In this document: one piece after another, positions 1 through 7,373 of the stretch
Position numbering within the stretch: the first letter of the stretch is position 1
How the letters are laid out: every line of letters begins with the position of its first letter
NCBI GenBank assembly: GCA_023266715.1
Contig: JAHFPK010000015.1
Location: 1 to 21,204, forward strand
Source: Hyphomicrobiales bacterium
GTDB lineage: Bacteria; Pseudomonadota; Alphaproteobacteria; Rhizobiales; Aestuariivirgaceae
DNA: 21,204 nt
Reading direction: 5' to 3'
Position numbers and translations under genes: made by a program
Notes under the pieces: model-generated
Databases searched by the model: none
Seen by the model: the letters and a program-made list of their open reading frames with translations, nothing else
What the model was told of the DNA's origin: nothing

Positions 1-1
1 T

Positions 2-784
2 GAGGAGCTGCCTCTTGCTTCGGAAGAATCGGTCGATCCCAAGCGCGACATGCCCAAGGGCATCATCCTCGGCATGACGACGCTACTGATCGCCGCCCTG
101 CTTGTGCTTTGGCTCAATCCGTCGTTGCCGCAGGGTTCCGCCGCGTATGGTCATTCAGGCGAGCCGATCCTCGACGGTTTCCGAGCCATGGTGCCGGCGA
201 GCCTCGCCAGTGTCCTATCGCTCGCGGCGGTGATTGGCCTGTTGGCAAGTTTCCACACCATCATCTTTGCCAAAGGACGGCAGATTTTCTCGCTGTCGCG
301 GGCCGGTTATTTCCCGCCATTTCTGTCACTGACCCACGGGGTTCATAAGACGCCGCATGTCGCAATGTTGTGCGGGTCAGCGGTGGCGCTCGCCATCATG
401 TTCTTCCTGTGGTTCGCCAAAGGCGCAGAACAGAGCGGTGTGATCATCGGAGGGACATTGCTCAATATGGCGGTCTTCGGGGCGATGTTGTCCTATCTCT
501 TGCAGGCCCTGTCGTTCATCCTGTTGCGGATCAAACTGCCAGCCATCGAGCGGCCATTCGTTAACCCGTTTGGCATTGCCGGTGGCGTTGCGACGATTGT
601 CATCGCTGCCGTTACCATACTTTACCAGCTCTTCGATCCGGTTTACCGGCAGGGTGTCCTTTGGGTGGCGGTATGGTTTGCCATCGCCATAATCTATTTC
701 GCGCTTATGGGGCGGCACAAGCTGGTCCTGTCGCCGGAAGAGAAGTTCGCAATGGAACACAAGGCGAAATCCCAACAGGCTTGA
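2..784 (+). CDS. eat: Ethanolamine permease-like APC transporter, 3' part only
   Basis: This is the C-terminal portion of an amino acid-polyamine-organocation (APC) superfamily transporter whose 5' end lies outside the window. The frame is open from base 2, and the internal ATG at 50 is not the real start. It opens with the EELPLASEE...DPKRDMPKG stretch that in APC permeases lies between transmembrane helices. At least five strongly hydrophobic segments follow, with the conserved FAKGRQIFSLSRAGYFP region between them. The resemblance is closest to the ethanolamine permease family, which imports ethanolamine across the inner membrane, but substrate within APC transporters is hard to fix from a partial sequence. 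The gene ends just before a strong terminator, so it is a separate transcription unit from the betaine-type importer that follows. Confidence 0.72.
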   Translation, partial: EELPLASEESVDPKRDMPKGIILGMTTLLIAALLVLWLNPSLPQGSAAYGHSGEPILDGFRAMVPASLASVLSLAAVIGLLASFHTIIFAKGRQIFSLSRAGYFPPFLSLTHGVHKTPHVAMLCGSAVALAIMFFLWFAKGAEQSGVIIGGTLLNMAVFGAMLSYLLQALSFILLRIKLPAIERPFVNPFGIAGGVATIVIAAVTILYQLFDPVYRQGVLWVAVWFAIAIIYFALMGRHKLVLSPEEKFAMEHKAKSQQA

Positions 785-803
785 TTTCACGAATCGATGG
801 CGG

Positions 804-829
804 AAGGGCGGCTTCGGGCCGCCCTTTTT
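804..829 (+). terminator. Rho-independent terminator after the APC permease gene
   Basis: A perfect 7-bp GC stem, gggcggc at 806-812 paired with gccgccc at 818-824, has a 5-base loop and is followed at once by five T. It lies 21 bases after the permease stop codon and separates that gene from the downstream ABC transporter genes. Confidence 0.9.
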
Positions 830-954
830 GTTCCGCTCACGAAAGGCCGTTGGCCCCGACTGGGGCATGGTTCGTCTCGTCATCGGTCCCGGCACCTGCT
901 CCTCTACGCCCAATCCGCGCAGCACGGCATGAAAAAATAATTCCTCCCTTTCAC

Positions 955-985
955 ATTGACAGCCAATCAATTTTAGGTCGACACT
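955..985 (+). promoter_or_regulatory. Candidate promoter/operator of the betaine-type ABC transporter
   Basis: A perfect TTGACA hexamer at 956-961 is the best -35 candidate in the 254-base gap before the binding-protein gene. The matching -10 box is weak (GACACT at 980-985 with an 18-base spacer, 3 of 6 to the E. coli consensus). The -35 is embedded in an inverted repeat, ATTGA (955-959) and TCAAT (967-971), which could be an operator. The rest of the gap (830-950) shows nothing recognisable. This is an inference from motif and position only. Confidence 0.4.
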
Positions 986-1038
986 GCAATTAAAGGGCAT
1001 GACGGTTTAGGCAAATGCCCATGAACAGAGAGGAAAAT

Positions 1039-2007
1039 ATGAGTTTTACATTGACTTGGAAATCGGCCGTGCTTGCTGCAATGGCAGTTGCGGCTCCTAT
1101 TCTGGCACCATCTTCTGCAGGTGCGGTTGAATCAAACGACCCCATTAAAATCGTGCTTTTCGACTGGACCAGCGCCGTTCTCAACGCAAAAATACTGGGA
1201 GGCGTTCTTGAAAAGCTCGGATACACGGTCGAATATCCTACCGGCGACTATCTTTCGAGCCTGACCACCAGTCTCACCAATGGCGACGCGACGATCGGCA
1301 TTGAATACTGGGACACCACGGCGGGTGAGGCAATGAAGGCCTCCGAAGCGACGGGCCAAACGGAACGGCTCGGCACCTTGGGACCGAAGGCCAAGGAAGA
1401 ATGGTGGTACCCCCTCTACATGAAGGAAAAATGCCCCGGCTTGCCGAATTGGGAGGCTTTGAAGGATCCGAAATGCGCCGAAGCGTTTTCAACGGCAGAA
1501 ACGGCGCCAAAGGGCCGCTATCTCGGAGGGCCGGTAACCTGGGAGGGTTTCGATGATGAGCGCGTTGAGGCGCTGGGCCTGCCCTTTACTGTCATTCACG
1601 CAGGAACCGATGCTGCGATGTTCGCCGAGCTTGATTCCGCCTATCAGCGCAAGGCACCTGTGATGCTTTGGATTTATTCGCCCCATTGGGCCCCCGCCAA
1701 ATATGAAGGCGAGTGGGTTCAGTTTCCGGAATATACAGCAGAGTGCTATACCGACCCCAAATGGGGAATTAATCCTGATAAGGCCCATGATTGCGGCAAA
1801 CCTCATGGCGAAATCTGGAAATTCAGCTGGGCCGGCATGAAGGACAAATGGCCGGTTGCCTATAAGGTTGCCAAAGCCTATCAGATTGACGTCGCCGACC
1901 TGAACGAGCTTTCGGGTGAAGTCGATCTTAAGGGCAAAACGATTGAAGAGGTTGCTGCTACCTGGATCACTGCCAACGAAGCGAAATGGAAAGCCTGGGC
2001 GCAATAG
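1039..2007 (+). CDS. ProX/OpuAC-type quaternary amine (glycine betaine-like) ABC transporter substrate-binding protein
   Basis: This is a periplasmic binding protein of a betaine-type ABC importer. The preferred start is the ATG at 1039 rather than the upstream ATG codons at 1015 and 1021, because AGAGAGGA sits about 5 bases ahead of it and the product then begins with a normal Sec signal (MSFTLTWKSAVLAAMAVAA..., probable cleavage after AGA near residue 28). The mature part is rich in Trp and Tyr, with WWYPLY, LWIYSPHWAPA and IEYWDTT. That fits the aromatic cage which holds quaternary ammonium groups in the ProX/OpuAC family. ATPase and permease genes follow with close spacing. The true ligand is uncertain: glycine betaine is the default, but the catabolic genes downstream suggest another quaternary or polyol compound. 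Confidence 0.85.
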   Translation: MSFTLTWKSAVLAAMAVAAPILAPSSAGAVESNDPIKIVLFDWTSAVLNAKILGGVLEKLGYTVEYPTGDYLSSLTTSLTNGDATIGIEYWDTTAGEAMKASEATGQTERLGTLGPKAKEEWWYPLYMKEKCPGLPNWEALKDPKCAEAFSTAETAPKGRYLGGPVTWEGFDDERVEALGLPFTVIHAGTDAAMFAELDSAYQRKAPVMLWIYSPHWAPAKYEGEWVQFPEYTAECYTDPKWGINPDKAHDCGKPHGEIWKFSWAGMKDKWPVAYKVAKAYQIDVADLNELSGEVDLKGKTIEEVAATWITANEAKWKAWAQ

Positions 2008-2029
2008 GCCTGTATCAGAGGCGGATCTC

Positions 2030-3094
2030 ATGAATACGAAAATGCCGGACGCTGAAATTCAGCGTCCGGTCAAGCTGTCTTGCCGCAATCTATGGAAAGT
2101 ATTTGGCGCCAACGCTGCCGAGTTCATGCGCGCCCATGGCGGCGAGGCCACAACTGCCGAACTGGATGAGGCCTCGCTTGTAGGTGCCGTGCGAAACACC
2201 ACACTCGAAATTCGCGAAGGTGAAATCTTCATTGTCATGGGCCTTTCGGGTTCAGGTAAGTCAACCCTGGTCCGCTGCCTTTCACGCCTGATCGAGCCCA
2301 CTACTGGCGAACTGACTTTCAATGGAAAAGATTTGCTGAAAGCCAGCGAGGCCGAACTGATTGACATACGGCGGCACAAAATGGGCATGGTGTTCCAGCA
2401 CTTTGCACTGTTGCCCCATCTCACGGTTTTGGAGAATGTGGCTTTTCCGCTTTCCATTCAGGGCATTGGCAAAGCCGAGCGCGAGGCGCGCGCCCATAAG
2501 ATGATTGATCTCGTCAGCCTCAATGGGCGCGAACATCACTTTCCCTCCGAGCTTTCAGGCGGGCAGCAGCAGCGTGTCGGCATTGCGCGATCGCTTGCGG
2601 TGGAACCTGAAATCTGGTTCCTCGACGAGCCGTTCTCCGCCCTTGATCCGCTGATCCGCCGGGAGATGCAGACGGAATTGATGCGGCTGCAAAGTGTTCT
2701 CAAGAAGACAGTTGTGTTTATTACCCATGACTTCGACGAGGCCATACGCCTCGCTGACCGTATCGCCATCATGAAGGATGGCGAAATTATCCAGATCGGA
2801 ACTCCTGAGGATCTCGTCAGCAATCCGGCTACGGACTATGTCGCTGAATTTACCGCCGATGTGAACCGCGCCAAAGTGTTGTCGGCGCGCACTCTTATGG
2901 GCGCGCCGACAAACAAGTCCAACGGGCTCGAAAAGGTCGCCGCAAAGGCCAAGATCGCAAGTTTTGCGGCGGCAATCGTCGATTCATCCAAGCCCTTTGC
3001 TGTGATCGGCGACGATGGCGAGGTGATGGGTGAAATTTCACCGGGAACCGTAATCGACCTGCTTTCCGGAAAGGAGCGGGGGGCGGGCCGATGA
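2030..3094 (+). CDS. Quaternary amine ABC transporter ATP-binding protein (ProV/OpuAA family)
   Basis: This cytoplasmic ATPase of 354 residues powers the betaine-type importer. The start at 2030 follows a GAGGCGGA purine tract and lies 22 bases after the binding-protein stop; the open frame extends upstream into that gene but has no reason to be used. Walker A is GLSGSGKST at residues 71-79, the Q-loop is VFQHF near 121, the signature LSGGQQQR starts at 175, Walker B is IWFLDEP with D199/E200, and the H-loop is ITHDFDEA. The insert before Walker A (around residues 26-52) and a C-terminal extension of about 90 residues resemble ProV, whose tail carries CBS-like regulatory repeats; here only a weak VIGDDGEVMGEI segment recalls them. 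The last codons overlap the permease start as ATGA. Confidence 0.92.
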   Translation: MNTKMPDAEIQRPVKLSCRNLWKVFGANAAEFMRAHGGEATTAELDEASLVGAVRNTTLEIREGEIFIVMGLSGSGKSTLVRCLSRLIEPTTGELTFNGKDLLKASEAELIDIRRHKMGMVFQHFALLPHLTVLENVAFPLSIQGIGKAEREARAHKMIDLVSLNGREHHFPSELSGGQQQRVGIARSLAVEPEIWFLDEPFSALDPLIRREMQTELMRLQSVLKKTVVFITHDFDEAIRLADRIAIMKDGEIIQIGTPEDLVSNPATDYVAEFTADVNRAKVLSARTLMGAPTNKSNGLEKVAAKAKIASFAAAIVDSSKPFAVIGDDGEVMGEISPGTVIDLLSGKERGAGR

Positions 3095-5067
3095 GCGATA
3101 TTGCGCTATCAACCGGCAGGGTCCACGGCGCAAACCGGACAGGTCAACTTGTTGTCGCGGGAATGATTGCAATAACCGCGGTTATTCTGCTGTTTCCTGA
3201 TGCCCTCTCCGCACTGGCTAAATATCCCGATGGCTTGGTCGTACCGTTCAAAGACTGGGTCGGCGCCTTCATGGCGTGGCTCAAGGCAAATTTTACCTGG
3301 TTGACCCGTTCGCTCGCTGCCGCAATTGACGTGCCTCTGCGGTTCGCCTTCAGCCTGCTTGCCAAGGGATTCAAGTTTGGGAATGGCGAAACGGCTTGGA
3401 CTCTCCCACGCCTTTCGTGGCTTGGCGTGACCGCTGTCATGGTTTGGCTCGGTTTCAATTTTGGCGGCCTTCGTCTGGCAGTCCTCTGCGGTCTTGGATT
3501 TCTCGCACTTGTCTTTTTCAATGTATGGGACAATTCGATGCTCACCCTGGCGCTCATCGCTATTTGCGTGCCCTTCTGCATCGTAACCGGACTATTCCTC
3601 GGCATCTGGGGGCATCTCTCCCCGCGCGCCAATCGGTGGTTCATCGCACCGTCACTTGATCTCATGCAGACCATGCCGACCTTTGCCTATCTCATTCCAA
3701 TGCTGCTGTTGTTCGGCGCCAGCCCGGTTTCGGCCTTGCTTGCGACGGGGCTTTTCGCCACGCCGCCAATGGTGCGGGCAACGATATTGGGCCTCAACAA
3801 AGTGCCCCAGGAGATCAAGGATTTCGCCGATATGGCGGGCTGCACAAAATCACAGAAACTTTGGCGGGTATTGGTGCCATCCGCAAAGCCCTCGCTCATG
3901 ATCGGTGTCAACCAGGTGATTATGCTGGCGCTCAACATGGTCATCATCTCGTCAATGATCGGCGCCGGCGGCCTCGGCTATGACGTGCTGCTTGCGCTCC
4001 GGGCCTTGAAGATAGGCCAGGCCATGGAGGCGGGTCTTGCCATCGTTATAATGGCAGTGGTGCTTGACAGACTAAGCCAGGCCATGGCGCACAAGCGGCC
4101 GGAAGCTGTCATTGCCGCGGGGTTCTGGGGACGGCACAGCAACACCGTTCTGGCCATTGGCATGCTTCTTGGCAGCACAGTTCTCAGTATTGCTTTCCCG
4201 GCGATGAACAAGCTGCCCGATTCCCTCACATTCACAACGGCTCCTTATTGGAAAGCTGGCGTCGACTGGATCACCATCAATTTCTTCGACACCATCGAAA
4301 CAATGCGGGTTTTTGTTCTGCTCAATTTTCTCAATCCGCTGCGGGCGAGCTTCGAGGCCTTGCCGTGGTTTGGCATCTTGCTGGTCCTGACAGCAGTGGG
4401 TTGGCGTCTCGGAGGATGGGGGCTGGCCCTGGTCATCGCTGTCCTCACCGGTTTTTGTGCAACGACCGGATTATGGGTTCCGGCAATGCAGACGCTTTAT
4501 CTCTGCGGCGTTTCAGCCCTTGTGGCCTCGGCCCTCGGCATCCCGATAGGCCTCTGGTGTTCACGCAGCGACCGGGTTTCAGCCATCGTCACGCCGATCA
4601 TCGATACGCTGCAGACGATTCCATCATTCTGTTTCATCATTCCGGTCGTCATGCTTTTCCGCGTGGGTGATGTGACGGCAATGATCGCGACCGTCGCGTT
4701 CTCAATTGTGCCGGCTGTGCGCTACACCAATCATGGGATCAGGCAGGTGCCTCACCAACTGATTGAAGCAGGCATCGTATCCGGTTGCACCAAGTGGCAG
4801 TTGTTCCGCCGTGTGCAGCTTCCCGTCGCCATGCCTGAGATTATGCTTGGCATCAATCAGACAATTCTCCTGTCCCTCAGCATGATCATCATATGCGCCA
4901 TGGTTGGCACCCGTGATTTGGGCCAGGAAGTGTTCAAGGCGCTTTCCAAGGCCGATGCCGGACGGGGCATTGTGGCGGGCCTCGTCATCGCTTTCATTGG
5001 AATCATTGCGGACCGCCTTATTACCGCCTGGGTAAATCGCATGCGTGAGAGGCGCGGAACGGCTTAA
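3091..5067 (+). CDS. Double-domain ProW-type quaternary amine ABC transporter permease
   Basis: This inner-membrane permease has 658 residues, about twice the usual ProW size, because two permease domains are fused. The first core carries DLMQTMPTFAYLIPMLLLFG and an EAA-type coupling loop, DMAGCTKSQKLWRVLVP. The second repeats the pattern with DTLQTIPSFCFIIPVVMLF and GIVSGCTKWQLFRRVQLP. Long hydrophobic segments surround both. One chain could therefore supply both halves of the transmembrane pore that separate ProW-type subunits normally form by dimerising. Translation is coupled to the ATPase gene by an ATGA overlap at 3091-3094. A hairpin with a T-tract follows the stop codon by about 35 bases. 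Confidence 0.92.
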   Translation: MSDIALSTGRVHGANRTGQLVVAGMIAITAVILLFPDALSALAKYPDGLVVPFKDWVGAFMAWLKANFTWLTRSLAAAIDVPLRFAFSLLAKGFKFGNGETAWTLPRLSWLGVTAVMVWLGFNFGGLRLAVLCGLGFLALVFFNVWDNSMLTLALIAICVPFCIVTGLFLGIWGHLSPRANRWFIAPSLDLMQTMPTFAYLIPMLLLFGASPVSALLATGLFATPPMVRATILGLNKVPQEIKDFADMAGCTKSQKLWRVLVPSAKPSLMIGVNQVIMLALNMVIISSMIGAGGLGYDVLLALRALKIGQAMEAGLAIVIMAVVLDRLSQAMAHKRPEAVIAAGFWGRHSNTVLAIGMLLGSTVLSIAFPAMNKLPDSLTFTTAPYWKAGVDWITINFFDTIETMRVFVLLNFLNPLRASFEALPWFGILLVLTAVGWRLGGWGLALVIAVLTGFCATTGLWVPAMQTLYLCGVSALVASALGIPIGLWCSRSDRVSAIVTPIIDTLQTIPSFCFIIPVVMLFRVGDVTAMIATVAFSIVPAVRYTNHGIRQVPHQLIEAGIVSGCTKWQLFRRVQLPVAMPEIMLGINQTILLSLSMIIICAMVGTRDLGQEVFKALSKADAGRGIVAGLVIAFIGIIADRLITAWVNRMRERRGTA

Positions 5068-5101
5068 TGGCATCAAACAAATGATCTCCTTGGCCTGATA
5101 A

Positions 5102-5130
5102 GGCGGCCCCCGTGCCGCCCTTTTTATTTT
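5102..5130 (+). terminator. Terminator-like hairpin between permease and flavoprotein genes
   Basis: A 6-bp perfect GC stem, ggcggc (5102-5107) with gccgcc (5114-5119), has a 6-base loop and a T-rich tail (TTTTT at 5121-5125, then ATTTT). It ends only about ten bases before the start codon of the next gene. It may end the transporter mRNA or act as a partial terminator that lowers expression of the catabolic genes relative to the importer. Confidence 0.75.
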
Positions 5131-5140
5131 GTGTTAGTGA

Positions 5141-6505
5141 ATGTGGATGGAGCAAAGATTCGATGTTGCCGTGATCGGCGGCGGCGTGGTGGGGCTTGCC
5201 ATCCTCCGCCGCTTTGCCATTGCCGGTTTGAAATGCGTTTTGCTGGAACGCGGAAGCGATATTCTGTCCGGCGCCTCCAAGGGCAACAGCGCGCTTCTCC
5301 ATACGGGCTTTGATGCTCCGCCCAAAAGCCTTGAGCTCCGCTGCATGAAGGCAGGCTATGCGGAATATCTCCGTATTCGCCAGAAGCTCAATCTTCCTTT
5401 GATTGAGAGTACGGCCATTGTCGTGGCGTGGAATGATGCCGAACTCGCCGCCTTGCCGGGGATTGTCGAGAGAGCTCATAAAAATGGCGTCAAGGATGTG
5501 CGGGCTATCTCACAAACTGAATTGCGCCTGAAGGAGCCAAAATTGGCGAACATCGCCATGGGCGGCGTTTTTGTGCCCGGCGAACATATCATCGATGCCT
5601 GGTCTGCGCCCCTGGCCTACGCCCATCAGGCCTTGGCCCATGGTGCCGTCATTTTGCGAAACGCCGAAGTCACCGACGGGGAATTTGCCCATCATGCCTG
5701 GATACTGACCAGCAAGCAGGGAAAGATCACCGCTTCCGTCGTCGTCAATGCCGCTGGCAATTTTGGCGATCTGGTTGAATTGATGGCGCGCCTTCCGCCC
5801 TTCACCATCAAGCCCCGCAAGGGCCAGTTCGTTGTTTTTGACAAGCCTGCCTACAAACTTCTTCGCGCCATTATCCTGCCCGTGCCCACGGCGCGCACCA
5901 AGGGTGTTGTGCTCTTTCGCACCGCCTTTGGAAACCTTGCCATTGGCCCTACGGCGGAAGACCAGGACGAACGTGAGATTGCGTCCTGCGACCAGGATAC
6001 TTTGCGATGGTTGAGATTCCGCGCCATTGCATTGGTTCCAGCCCTCGCCGGCATTGATGTCAGCGCCATCTATGCGGGCCTTCGCCCGGCGAGCGAGCAC
6101 AAGGATTATGTTATCGAAGCCTTGAAGGAAAAGAGCTGGATTACCGTTGGCGGCATTCGTTCAACGGGCCTCACCGCATCTCTCGGCATCGCCGACTACG
6201 TGAGCCAGCTCTACGACAAGAATTTTGGCAGTCTCCCTAAAAAGTCTTCTGAACAATTCTGGACTCCCGTTCCAAACCTGAGTGAAGGCCGCATCAGGCC
6301 CTATATGAAAGGCGGGGAAATTGTCTGCCATTGCGAGCATGTGACGCGCGGCGAAATTGAAACCGCACTCGAAGGCCCGCTGCCCGCTGGCGATATGGGA
6401 GGTTTGAAGCGCCGCACCCGCGCCATGATGGGCCGCTGCCAAGGCTTCTATTGTTCCGCCCATATCGCTGAAATCACCAGGGGGCGCTTCGATGGAAAGC
6501 CATGA
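5141..6505 (+). CDS. GlpA-like FAD-dependent dehydrogenase with C-terminal BFD-type [2Fe-2S] domain
   Basis: This 454-residue flavoprotein resembles the anaerobic glycerol-3-phosphate dehydrogenase GlpA and related 2-hydroxyacid dehydrogenases. The N-terminus has the FAD dinucleotide fold FDVAVIGGGVVGLAILRRFA with a following acidic ribose contact (LLERG), then SKGNSALLHTGFD typical of this family. The later segment IYAGLRPAS and the C-terminal G(I)RSTGLTASLG close the FAD domain. A BFD-like ferredoxin domain follows with four cysteines, C396, C398, C433 and C438 (CHC...CQGFYC). It would oxidise a hydroxyl (likely a phosphorylated polyol or similar) and pass electrons to the partner flavoprotein encoded next. 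The start is uncertain between ATG at 5141 and ATG at 5147: neither has a Shine-Dalgarno sequence, since a terminator hairpin lies immediately upstream. The end overlaps the next gene by 14 bases. Confidence 0.85.
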   Translation: MWMEQRFDVAVIGGGVVGLAILRRFAIAGLKCVLLERGSDILSGASKGNSALLHTGFDAPPKSLELRCMKAGYAEYLRIRQKLNLPLIESTAIVVAWNDAELAALPGIVERAHKNGVKDVRAISQTELRLKEPKLANIAMGGVFVPGEHIIDAWSAPLAYAHQALAHGAVILRNAEVTDGEFAHHAWILTSKQGKITASVVVNAAGNFGDLVELMARLPPFTIKPRKGQFVVFDKPAYKLLRAIILPVPTARTKGVVLFRTAFGNLAIGPTAEDQDEREIASCDQDTLRWLRFRAIALVPALAGIDVSAIYAGLRPASEHKDYVIEALKEKSWITVGGIRSTGLTASLGIADYVSQLYDKNFGSLPKKSSEQFWTPVPNLSEGRIRPYMKGGEIVCHCEHVTRGEIETALEGPLPAGDMGGLKRRTRAMMGRCQGFYCSAHIAEITRGRFDGKP

Positions 6506-7373
6506 TGTGATTATAGTGGGCGGTGGCCCCACAGGGCTCGGCGCAGCACGCCGTCTCGCTGATCTCGATGTTCGCGACGTGGTGGTTCTTGAGCGCGAGC
6601 CCGAAGCGGGCGGCATTCCGCGTCATTGCGGACATCTAGGCTTCGGCTGGCAAAGCCACCTGCGCATATGGACCGGCCCGCGCTTTGCTGCTGAGTTAAG
6701 AAAATCCACCAGTGGTCTCGACATCAGAACCGCAACGGCAGTGCTTGAACTTCACAAGGATGGCCAGCTCCGCATTCAACGCAATTCGGGCCTGGGCGAG
6801 ATGAAAGCAAGACATGTTCTCATTGCTACAGGCACCCGCGAAACGCCGCGCGCCGCGCGCCTTGTCGGCGGCTCACGTCCACAGGGTGTCATGAATACCG
6901 GCGCCTTGCAGCAGCATGTTTATGTTAATAACAACAAGCCTTTTGACCGACCGGTGATCATTGGCAGCGAACTTGTCTCGTTCTCGGCACTGCTGACATG
7001 TCGGCATCTGGGCATCAGGCCCGTCGCCATGCTGGAAGAGAACCCTCAGATTTCAGCCCCAAGACCTGGCGATCTAATTGCCAGATTTGTCTTCGGCGTT
7101 CCGGTTCGTACTTCCACCAAACTCATTGCTATCGAAGGCAGCAAGAATGTTGAGGCCGTCGAAATTGAGCGCCGTGGCAAGCGTGAGCGAATCATTTGCG
7201 ATGGTGTCATTTTCACTGGGCTTTTTAGGCCCGAAACGGCATTAATTCCATCCGGATTACCTTCTAAAAAATTTTCAAGCGCCGGAAATGTTACAGGCCC
7301 GCTCAAGACTTCGGGCGAGTGCTGGCAACAGGGAATCTTGGCAGCCGAAGACATTGTGAAGAGGCTGGCATGA
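6492..7373 (+). CDS. FAD/NAD(P)-binding oxidoreductase (partner of GlpA-like dehydrogenase)
   Basis: This is a 293-residue flavoprotein of the pyridine nucleotide-disulfide oxidoreductase fold. The N-terminus carries DVIIVGGGPTGLGAARRLA (FAD-binding GxGxxG) and then GGIPRHCGHLGFGW, a segment typical of oxidoreductases encoded beside glycerol-3-phosphate dehydrogenase-like genes. VLIATGTRETPR is the ATG motif of these folds. The second dinucleotide motif is degenerate (VIIGSELVSFSALL instead of GxGxxG), so NAD(P)H binding is uncertain. No redox-active CxxC pair is visible. It starts at ATG 6492 after an AGGGGGGC tract and overlaps the preceding gene by 14 bases, and its stop overlaps the kinase start as ATGA. 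It probably accepts electrons from the [2Fe-2S] dehydrogenase, as subunits of heteromeric flavin dehydrogenases do; that role is inferred. Confidence 0.8.
   Translation: MESHDVIIVGGGPTGLGAARRLADLDVRDVVVLEREPEAGGIPRHCGHLGFGWQSHLRIWTGPRFAAELRKSTSGLDIRTATAVLELHKDGQLRIQRNSGLGEMKARHVLIATGTRETPRAARLVGGSRPQGVMNTGALQQHVYVNNNKPFDRPVIIGSELVSFSALLTCRHLGIRPVAMLEENPQISAPRPGDLIARFVFGVPVRTSTKLIAIEGSKNVEAVEIERRGKRERIICDGVIFTGLFRPETALIPSGLPSKKFSSAGNVTGPLKTSGECWQQGILAAEDIVKRLA

Noticed and set aside
377..1000. Long minus-strand open frame of 207 codons opposite the APC permease
   Set aside because: It overlaps a well-supported transporter frame and the terminator, and its translation is basic and low in recognisable motifs, as antisense shadows of GC-rich genes are.
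5089..5130. TTGGCC/TATTTT as a promoter for a leaderless flavoprotein mRNA
   Set aside because: The spacing between these elements is far too long and the TATTTT belongs to the terminator tail.
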